Below are positions 5,968-10,648 of a stretch of DNA of 10,648 nt, in pieces; position 1 is the first letter of the stretch; each line of letters begins with the position of its first letter. A model generated the notes under the pieces. The model did not search any database. It was given only the letters and a program-made list of their open reading frames with translations, and was not told where the DNA came from. Source of the stretch: Flavobacteriia bacterium (GTDB taxonomy: Bacteria > Bacteroidota > Bacteroidia > Flavobacteriales > Flavobacteriaceae); NCBI GenBank assembly GCA_018500075.1, contig JAHBAN010000249.1, positions 1-10,648 on the forward strand, read 5' to 3'. A program made the position numbers and the translations under genes.

Positions 5968-6312
5968 ATGCCGCTCTATGAGCACGTATTCATCATGCGT
6001 CAGGACTTGTCCAACACGCAAGCCGAAGGCCTTATCGAACATTTCAGCGCCGTCCTCGCGGACAACGGTGGCTCGGTTTCAGAGACCGAGTATTGGGGCG
6101 TTAAGACGATGGCCTATAAGATCAACAAGAACCGCAAGGGCCATTACGCCTACCTGCGCACCGACGCTCCTGCGACGGCTGTTCAGGAAATGGAACGCCT
6201 CATGCGCCTGCATGACGACGTGATGCGCATCCTGACCATCAAGGTCGATGCCCACGAAGAAGGCCCTTCGGCTCAGATGCAAAAACGCGAAGAGCGCCGC
6301 GAGCGCCGCTAA
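5968..6312 (+). CDS. rpsF: 30S ribosomal protein S6
   Basis: S6 binds the central domain of 16S rRNA as a heterodimer with S18 on the small-subunit platform. The 114-residue protein begins MPLYEHVFIMRQDLS, the standard S6 N-terminus. It contains the characteristic WGVKTMAYKINKNRKGHY segment (43-60) and ends in a basic tail rich in Arg and Glu. The start at 5968 was preferred to the in-frame ATG at 5944 because of the ribosome-binding site and the family N-terminus. It is the first gene of rpsF-rpsR-rplI, with 22 bases to rpsR. There is no priB between them, unlike E. coli. Confidence 0.98.
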   Translation: MPLYEHVFIMRQDLSNTQAEGLIEHFSAVLADNGGSVSETEYWGVKTMAYKINKNRKGHYAYLRTDAPATAVQEMERLMRLHDDVMRILTIKVDAHEEGPSAQMQKREERRERR

Positions 6313-6334
6313 CCTTAAGAAAGGACACTAAACC

Positions 6335-6562
6335 ATGGCTACAAAACCATTTTTCCGCCGTCGCAAAGTCTGCCCTTTCTCAGGGGATTCAGCACCAGCG
6401 ATCGATTATAAAGATACGAAACTGCTCCAGCGCTACATTTCAGAGCGCGGCAAAATCGTTCCATCACGCATCACAGCCGTATCGGCCAAGAAGCAACGCG
6501 AGCTGGCCCGTGCCATCAAGCGCGCCCGCTTCCTCGCCCTGCTGCCTTACGCCGTGAAATAA
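6335..6562 (+). CDS. rpsR: 30S ribosomal protein S18
   Basis: S18 is a small basic protein that pairs with S6 on the 30S platform. The 75-residue product has the usual length and motifs: FFRRRKVCPFSG (6-17), IDYKDTKLLQRYISERGKI (23-41), and the Arg/Lys-rich end KKQRELARAIKRARFLALLPY (52-72). Only Cys13 of the zinc-associated cysteines seen in some S18 forms is present, so this looks like a zinc-free form. AAGGA (6321-6325) lies nine bases before the ATG. The gene is co-transcribed with rpsF and rplI; the rplI Shine-Dalgarno overlaps its stop codon. Confidence 0.98.
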   Translation: MATKPFFRRRKVCPFSGDSAPAIDYKDTKLLQRYISERGKIVPSRITAVSAKKQRELARAIKRARFLALLPYAVK

Positions 6563-6574
6563 GGAGAACAGATC

Positions 6575-7204
6575 ATGCAAGTTATCCTTCTTGAACGTGT
6601 GGCCAAGCTCGGCCAAATGGGCGACGTCGTAGACGTAAAAGCCGGTTATGCACGCAACTTCCTTCTGCCACAGAAGAAAGCGCTGACAGCCTCTGCGGCC
6701 AATATCGCCGGTTTTGAAGCGCAAAAAGCGCAGCTCGAAACACAGAACCTCGAAACCAAAAAAGAAGCCGAAGATATGGCCAGCCGTCTCGACGGCCAGC
6801 AGTTTATCGTGATTCGTCAGGCGTCTGATGCGGGCGCGCTTTACGGCTCTGTCACACCACGTGACGCCGCCGAAGCCGCGACCGAAGCGGGTTTCACTGT
6901 TGATCGCAAACAGGTTTCTGTTGAAGCGCCGATCAAACAACTGGGCGTGCACAATATGTTTGTGCGTTTGCACCCGGAAGTCAGCGCCACAATCGAAATC
7001 AACGTGGCCCGCTCGACCGAAGAAGCGGCGCTGCAAGCCTCGGGCAAGTCTATTCAAGAACTCGCCGCCGAAGCCGAAGCGGAAGCGGAATTCGAGATTG
7101 CCGAGCTGTTTGACGATATCGGGTCTGCCGCCAATGACGACGACATGGACGAAGCGCCCCGCGCCGAGGCCAGCGAGTCAGACGAGGCCAGCGACGAAGC
7201 CTAA
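6575..7204 (+). CDS. rplI: 50S ribosomal protein L9 with a long acidic C-terminal extension
   Basis: L9 is an elongated large-subunit protein near the L1 stalk that helps hold the reading frame. The N-domain is canonical: MQVILLERVAKLGQMGDVV and the signature GYARNFLLPQKKA (24-36). A connecting helix (about 43-75) rich in Glu, Lys and Gln follows, then the C-domain to about residue 148. At 209 residues it is some 60 longer than E. coli L9 (149). The extra tail contains repeated Ala-Glu (EAEAEAEFE) and ends in an Asp/Glu/Ser-rich stretch. Extended L9 tails occur in alphaproteobacteria, so this is probably a lineage trait and not a fusion. AAGGAG (6561-6566) overlaps the rpsR stop and lies eight bases before the ATG. 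A strong terminator follows. Confidence 0.97.
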   Translation: MQVILLERVAKLGQMGDVVDVKAGYARNFLLPQKKALTASAANIAGFEAQKAQLETQNLETKKEAEDMASRLDGQQFIVIRQASDAGALYGSVTPRDAAEAATEAGFTVDRKQVSVEAPIKQLGVHNMFVRLHPEVSATIEINVARSTEEAALQASGKSIQELAAEAEAEAEFEIAELFDDIGSAANDDDMDEAPRAEASESDEASDEA

Positions 7205-7241
7205 GCGCTTTTTCGCGGTCCATCCGGCCCCAAAAGACAAG

Positions 7242-7271
7242 AAGCCGCGCTCCTGTGAGTGCGGCTTTTTT
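7242..7271 (+). terminator. Intrinsic terminator of the rpsF-rpsR-rplI operon
   Basis: AAGCCGCGCTC (7242-7252) pairs with GAGTGCGGCTT (7257-7267) in an 11-bp stem with one G-U pair and loop CTGT, followed by a T run to 7271. It starts 38 bases after the rplI stop. Confidence 0.93.
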
Positions 7272-7298
7272 CATGCCGGATCGCTGCGTCACATGGCC

Positions 7299-7326
7299 TT
7301 GCCCTGCTCTGTCCAAAGCCTATAGT
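7299..7326 (+). promoter_or_regulatory. Candidate promoter of the PLP-enzyme gene
   Basis: TTGCCC (7299-7304) and TATAGT (7321-7326, five of six matches to TATAAT) are 16 bases apart. They lie just after the rplI terminator and 30 bases before the start codon, a convincing arrangement for a short-leader transcript. Confidence 0.6.
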
Positions 7327-7356
7327 TCGCGGGAACACACTTCATAAGGCTTTCCG

Positions 7357-8451
7357 ATGTCCCTTCCCGCTCCGATCGAATCGCGCCTTCTGGCCATGCT
7401 GCACACGCGCACCGACACGCTCAAACCCGGTGATCCTATCCCCGAGCCGCTTGTGCTGTCTTCGGCCTTTGCCCTGCCGAGCAACCCGGACGCAAAGCGC
7501 ACCTATGCGCGGTTTACCAACCCGACAATCGAGGCGACAGAAGCCCGCCTTGCCGCGCTTGAGGACGCGCCCTGCCTGCTGTTTCCATCGGGGATGGGCG
7601 CCTATTCGGCGGCCTTTATGGCGCTGTTGAAGAGTGGGGACACGGTTCTGATGCTCTCGGATGGCTATTATGCGGCGCGCAATCTTGTGAGCGAGATCCT
7701 TGCGCCCTTCGGGGTGCAGCTTCAGACCTGCCCTGCGGCGGACATTCTGACCGCCGATCTGGCGGGCTATGCCGCTGTGGTGGTGGAAACGCCGTCCAAT
7801 CCGGGGCTGGATGTGATTGATCTGCGCGCTTTGGCCGAGCGCTGCCGGGCGGCGGGGGCCAAACTTGTGGTGGACAATACGGTGCTGACACCGCTCTTGC
7901 AGCAACCTCTGGATTTGGGCGCGGATATTGTGATTGTGTCTGACACAAAGGCCATGGCGGGGCATACGGATGTGCTCATGGGCCATGTGGCGAGCCGTGA
8001 TGCGGCCTATATGGAGCGGCTTCTGAGCCTGCGCAATCTGACCGGCAATATCCCCGCACCTTATGAGGCCTGGCTTTTGCTGCGCGGGCTTGAGACCGTC
8101 GAGCTGCGCCTTGCGCGGATGTGTGAAAACGCGCGCGCCGCCCTGCCGCTGTTGCAGGCGAGCGCGGCTGTGCGCGAGGTGATCTACCCGGCCCCCAGCC
8201 CGCAGGCGCTGGATCAGGGGTTTCTGATCGGGGCGACATTTGCCAGCGCGGCGGCGGCAGACCGGTTTCTGGCGCGCGCGGGCTTTGCCCAGATGACGAG
8301 CTTTGGCGGGCTGCACGCGTCAGGCGACAGGCGGGCACGCTGGGGCGATTCTGTGGCGGAGGGCTTTTTGCGGCTCAGCTTTGGCATCGAGCCGACAGCG
8401 GCCCTCACCGATGCGTTGCAAGCGGCTCTGGCCGACGCAGACGCGCCGTAG
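7357..8451 (+). CDS. Cys/Met-metabolism PLP-dependent enzyme (cystathionine gamma-lyase/synthase-like)
   Basis: A fold-type I PLP enzyme of the trans-sulfuration family, 364 residues, slightly shorter than the usual 380-400. Family landmarks are YARFTNPTIEATEARLAALE (50-69), the phosphate-binding SGMGAYSAA (78-86), the tyrosine region SDGYYAARNL (101-110), VVETPSNPGLDVID (142-155), the PLP-binding aspartate Asp173 in VVDNT, and Lys198 in VSDTKAMAGHTD as the Schiff-base lysine. The C-terminal FLRLSFGIEPTAALTDAL (337-354) carries the substrate-carboxylate arginine. The lysine motif S-D-T-K-A-M differs from the common S-A-T-K-Y-(L/I), so lyase, synthase or methionine gamma-lyase activity cannot be assigned. 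AAGGC (7346-7350) lies six bases before the ATG. It has its own candidate promoter; the next gene starts 94 bases downstream with no terminator between. Confidence 0.88.
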   Translation: MSLPAPIESRLLAMLHTRTDTLKPGDPIPEPLVLSSAFALPSNPDAKRTYARFTNPTIEATEARLAALEDAPCLLFPSGMGAYSAAFMALLKSGDTVLMLSDGYYAARNLVSEILAPFGVQLQTCPAADILTADLAGYAAVVVETPSNPGLDVIDLRALAERCRAAGAKLVVDNTVLTPLLQQPLDLGADIVIVSDTKAMAGHTDVLMGHVASRDAAYMERLLSLRNLTGNIPAPYEAWLLLRGLETVELRLARMCENARAALPLLQASAAVREVIYPAPSPQALDQGFLIGATFASAAAADRFLARAGFAQMTSFGGLHASGDRRARWGDSVAEGFLRLSFGIEPTAALTDALQAALADADAP

Positions 8452-8545
8452 GCGGCTTTGCGCGCAGCCAAACAAACCGGCTGGAATCACCGCGCCCCGC
8501 GCCGCTAGGATAGGCGCTGTTCCGTCACCAGTGATAGGTTATGAG

Positions 8546-9088
8546 ATGTTTCATTCGCGCCGTGCCGCTCTTGCTCTGCTGTGGGGCGGCGTGGCCTTGG
8601 CCGCTTGCGGGCGCGCCCGCCCCGCCAAGGCTCCGAACCCGACCCCGCCTGCCGCGCTGCAAGCGCCTCAGTCGGTTTGGGCTGCTCGGGCCGATCAGGC
8701 GCAAGACCCCCTGCCGCTTTACCCCAACGAGACGCCCGCCTTGCGCGCGCTGATCAATCACTATGCCGATCTTTACGAGTTGCCACGGCCCCTGCTGCAC
8801 AAACTGGCGATCCGAGAGAGCCGCCATACCCCCGCGGCGCGCAACGGGCCTTACTATGGGCTTTTGCAGATTTTGCCGGCCACGGCGCGCAGCATGGGCC
8901 ACAGAGGCCCGCCCGAGAGCCTGCTCGATGCGGACACCAACCTCAAATATGCCGGCAAATACCTGCGCGGCGCATGGCTTTTGTCGGATGGAGACATCGA
9001 CGTGGCCATCGGCTGGTATGCGCGCGGGTATTATTACGAGGCCAAGCGGCGCGGTCTGCTTGTCGAAACCGGCTTGCGCCCCGCCTGA
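8546..9088 (+). CDS. Small lytic transglycosylase lipoprotein (SLT domain)
   Basis: A 180-residue probable peptidoglycan lytic transglycosylase. The N-terminus MFHSRRAALALLWGGVALAAC is a lipoprotein signal peptide with lipobox L-A-A-C, so Cys21 would be acylated and the protein anchored facing the periplasm. A Pro/Ala-rich linker follows (about 24-50), then a short SLT domain. The catalytic glutamate is Glu91 in LAIRESRHTPAA, followed by YYGLLQILPATARSM (103-117), an NLKYAGKYLRG segment and a terminal GWYARGYYYEAKRRG block. The frame is open upstream to 8303, but that part overlaps the PLP gene in another frame. The ATG at 8546 gives the signal peptide and has AGG seven bases before it (a weak site). 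A GTG at 8531 is an alternative. It may be co-transcribed with the PLP gene; no functional link is obvious. Confidence 0.88.
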   Translation: MFHSRRAALALLWGGVALAACGRARPAKAPNPTPPAALQAPQSVWAARADQAQDPLPLYPNETPALRALINHYADLYELPRPLLHKLAIRESRHTPAARNGPYYGLLQILPATARSMGHRGPPESLLDADTNLKYAGKYLRGAWLLSDGDIDVAIGWYARGYYYEAKRRGLLVETGLRPA

Positions 9089-9091
9089 CGC

Positions 9092-9122
9092 AAAAGGCCG
9101 CCCCCTCACGGGAGCGGCCTTT
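9092..9122. terminator. Bidirectional terminator between the SLT gene and tig
   Basis: AAAGGCCGC (9093-9101) pairs perfectly with GCGGCCTTT (9114-9122), and CCC/GGG can pair inside the loop. Short T runs follow on both strands (TTT on plus, TTTT on minus). It lies 4 bases after one stop and 21 after the other, serving both convergent genes. Confidence 0.85.
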
Positions 9123-9143
9123 CGTCTGTCAGAACGGTTTGAC

Positions 9144-10478
9144 TTACTCGTCGTCGAGCGCGTCGACCGCTTTTTGCAGATCGTCTTTTGAGACTTCTTT
9201 TTCGCTCACAGTGGCCAGCTCAAAAGCGTAGTCGATGACTTTGTCTTCAAACAGCGGCGCGCGGAGCTGCTGCTGCATTTGCTGGTTTTGCTGAACGAAT
9301 TCAAAGAACTGACGCTCCTGACCCGGATATTGGCGGGCCTGATTCATGATCGCCTGGGTCATTTCGGCATCTGTCACCTGAACTTCGGCTTTCTGTCCCA
9401 GCTCGGCGAGCAGAAGGCCCAGACGCACGCGGCGCGCGGCGAGCTTTGTGTGCTCTTCCGTCGGCGTGATTTCAGGGTGATCATGGCCCTGCACATCGGG
9501 GTTTTCGTCATGCCACAGCTGATGCGCGATCTGGCCGGCTTCTGACTCAAGCAGCGAGGGCGGCAGATCAAACGACACAAGCTTGTCCAGCGCATCCAGC
9601 AGACCACGCTTCATCACCGCGCGCGAGGCGCCGGCGTATTCGGCTTCCAGACGCTCGGCGATCTGGCCTTTGAGGGCGGCGAGATCTTCAGCGCCAAAGT
9701 TCTTTGCCAGCTCGTCGTTCAGCTCGGCGGCTTTTGGCTCTTTCACGTCCTTGATTTTGCACTCAAAGATCGCTGCTTTGCCGGCAAGGTGCTCGGCCTG
9801 ATACTCTTCAGGGAAGCTCACTTCGACATTCTTCTCCTCGCCCGCCTTGACGCCGACGAGCTGCTCTTCAAAGCCCGGAATGAAGCTGTTTGAGCCAAGC
9901 ACGAGCGGATAATCTTCCGCAGCACCGCCCTCAAAGGCCTCGCCGTCGACTTTTCCAAGGAAGTCGATCACAACCTGATCGCCGTCTTTGGATTTTGATC
10001 CTTTTTTGCGCGACTCAAAGTTCTGCGCCGTTTCGGCGAGAGACGCCAGGGCCTCTTGAACTTCGTCATCGCCCGCTTTGACAACCATACGCTCCAGCTT
10101 GATGCCCTTGAGATCAACCTCGGGGATTTCTGGCAGGGCTTCATAGGTCATGGCGACTTCGACGTCGTCGCCCGCTTTCCAGTTTTCGCCGTCAACCATT
10201 GTGACCTGTGGCTGCATGGCCGGACGGTCGCCCGAGCTTTCGAAATGCTCTTGCATCGCGCCGTCGATGCTTTCCTGCATGGCTTCGCCCATGATGCGCT
10301 CGCCATATTGCTTTTTGAGCAACGCCATAGGCACTTTGCCTTTGCGGAAGCCTTTCATTTCAATGTCGGGCTGCGCTTCTTTGAGTTTCTCATCCACTTT
10401 CCCATCCAGCTCGGCGGCTGTCAGTTTGATGGTATAGGCGCGCTTGAGGCCTTCGTTCAGGGTCTCGGTGACCTGCAT
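9144..10478 (-). CDS. tig: Trigger factor, ribosome-associated chaperone and peptidyl-prolyl isomerase
   Basis: Trigger factor docks at the ribosome tunnel exit and shields nascent chains. The 444-residue protein has the three usual domains. The N-terminal ribosome-binding domain carries the signature GFRKGKVP (43-50). The FKBP-type isomerase domain spans about 160-247 (GDQVVIDFLGKVDGEAFEGG, then FIPGFEEQLVGVKAGEE). The helical C-terminal chaperone domain begins near 250 and includes a Gln-rich patch at 395-405 and an acidic end. The open frame reaches 10529, but the ATG at 10478 gives the family N-terminus MQVTETLNEGLKR and has AAGGAT (10485-10490) six bases upstream. In many proteobacteria tig precedes clpP and clpX; here it stands alone and converges on the SLT gene. 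Confidence 0.97.
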   Translation of the reverse strand: MQVTETLNEGLKRAYTIKLTAAELDGKVDEKLKEAQPDIEMKGFRKGKVPMALLKKQYGERIMGEAMQESIDGAMQEHFESSGDRPAMQPQVTMVDGENWKAGDDVEVAMTYEALPEIPEVDLKGIKLERMVVKAGDDEVQEALASLAETAQNFESRKKGSKSKDGDQVVIDFLGKVDGEAFEGGAAEDYPLVLGSNSFIPGFEEQLVGVKAGEEKNVEVSFPEEYQAEHLAGKAAIFECKIKDVKEPKAAELNDELAKNFGAEDLAALKGQIAERLEAEYAGASRAVMKRGLLDALDKLVSFDLPPSLLESEAGQIAHQLWHDENPDVQGHDHPEITPTEEHTKLAARRVRLGLLLAELGQKAEVQVTDAEMTQAIMNQARQYPGQERQFFEFVQQNQQMQQQLRAPLFEDKVIDYAFELATVSEKEVSKDDLQKAVDALDDE

Positions 10479-10484
10479 ATTGTC

Positions 10485-10490
10485 ATCCTT
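10485..10490 (-). promoter_or_regulatory. tig: Ribosome-binding site deciding the tig start
   Basis: AAGGAT on the minus strand ends six bases before the ATG at 10478, favouring it over the upstream in-frame ATG at 10529. Confidence 0.75.
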
Positions 10491-10545
10491 TGCATTACGG
10501 CATTGCGTCACGGGCGGGTGCTCACACATCCGCTAAATCTGCGCC

Positions 10546-10574
10546 CTTCTATGGGCGGCGCGACCATGATGCAA
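10546..10574 (-). promoter_or_regulatory. tig: Weak candidate promoter for tig
   Basis: On the minus strand TTGCAT (10569-10574) and TAGAAG (10546-10551, four of six matches to TATAAT) are 17 bases apart, giving a leader of about 60 bases. Only the first three -35 bases match. The rest of 10479-10648 holds no gene that I can support. Confidence 0.3.
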
Positions 10575-10648
10575 GGGGGATTGGCGCAGTTTTACACGGC
10601 CAATGGCAGCAAAATGCAGATTGTCTGGGTTGCAACGTAAAAGAGGGG

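Noticed and set aside
7342..8316. A 324-codon minus-strand open frame opposite the PLP enzyme.
   Set aside because: Low-complexity Arg/His/Gln-rich translation with no domain; the plus-strand gene has promoter, ribosome-binding site and conserved motifs.
10056..10640. A 194-codon plus-strand open frame running toward the right edge.
   Set aside because: Mostly antisense to the trigger factor N-terminal domain, with Phe/His-rich sequence of no known family.

Overview
The window looks like a core chromosomal segment of a GC-rich alphaproteobacterium, most likely a member of the Rhodobacteraceae (Roseobacter group). This rests on the protein sequences (FabF, FabG, FabD, trigger factor, an L9 with a long acidic tail), on the gene order, and on the absence of priB from the S6-S18-L9 operon and of pabC between fabF and mltG. 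It is an inference from recalled families, not from a search. I see no phage, transposon, CRISPR, tRNA or rRNA, and no base-composition break suggesting recent transfer.

Layout. Positions 1-132 hold no gene but carry three consecutive hairpins downstream of mltG, probably a dispersed intergenic repeat. From 133 to 4978 the minus strand carries the fatty-acid cluster, in transcription order fabD, fabG, acpP, fabF, mltG. An intrinsic terminator follows acpP, and acpP has its own candidate promoter and a structured leader. A small two-helix membrane protein of unknown function (5090-5638, minus) lies upstream of fabD and ends in a strong terminator. A 329-base divergent intergenic region (5639-5967) separates it from the plus-strand ribosomal operon rpsF-rpsR-rplI (5968-7204), which ends in a strong terminator. 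A plus-strand PLP-dependent Cys/Met-metabolism-type enzyme (7357-8451, good candidate promoter) is followed by a small lytic-transglycosylase lipoprotein (8546-9088). That gene converges on tig (trigger factor, 9144-10478, minus) across a shared bidirectional terminator. Positions 10479-10648 hold only the tig upstream region.

How the genes work together. FabD loads malonyl onto the acyl carrier protein, FabF condenses and FabG reduces, all on AcpP, supplying acyl chains for membrane lipids and lipid A. MltG and the SLT lipoprotein act on peptidoglycan in the envelope. S6, S18 and L9 are ribosomal, and trigger factor meets nascent chains at the ribosome exit tunnel. The set is a growth-linked housekeeping neighbourhood.

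Starts for fabD, rpsF, tig and the SLT gene were moved downstream of the longest open frames on the basis of Shine-Dalgarno positions and family N-termini. I found no evident new multi-gene system. The points worth a second look are non-coding: the acpP leader, the perfect 10-bp inverted repeat upstream of rpsF, the hairpin repeat at the left edge and the A-tract array upstream of fabF. Two of the less standard proteins also merit attention.
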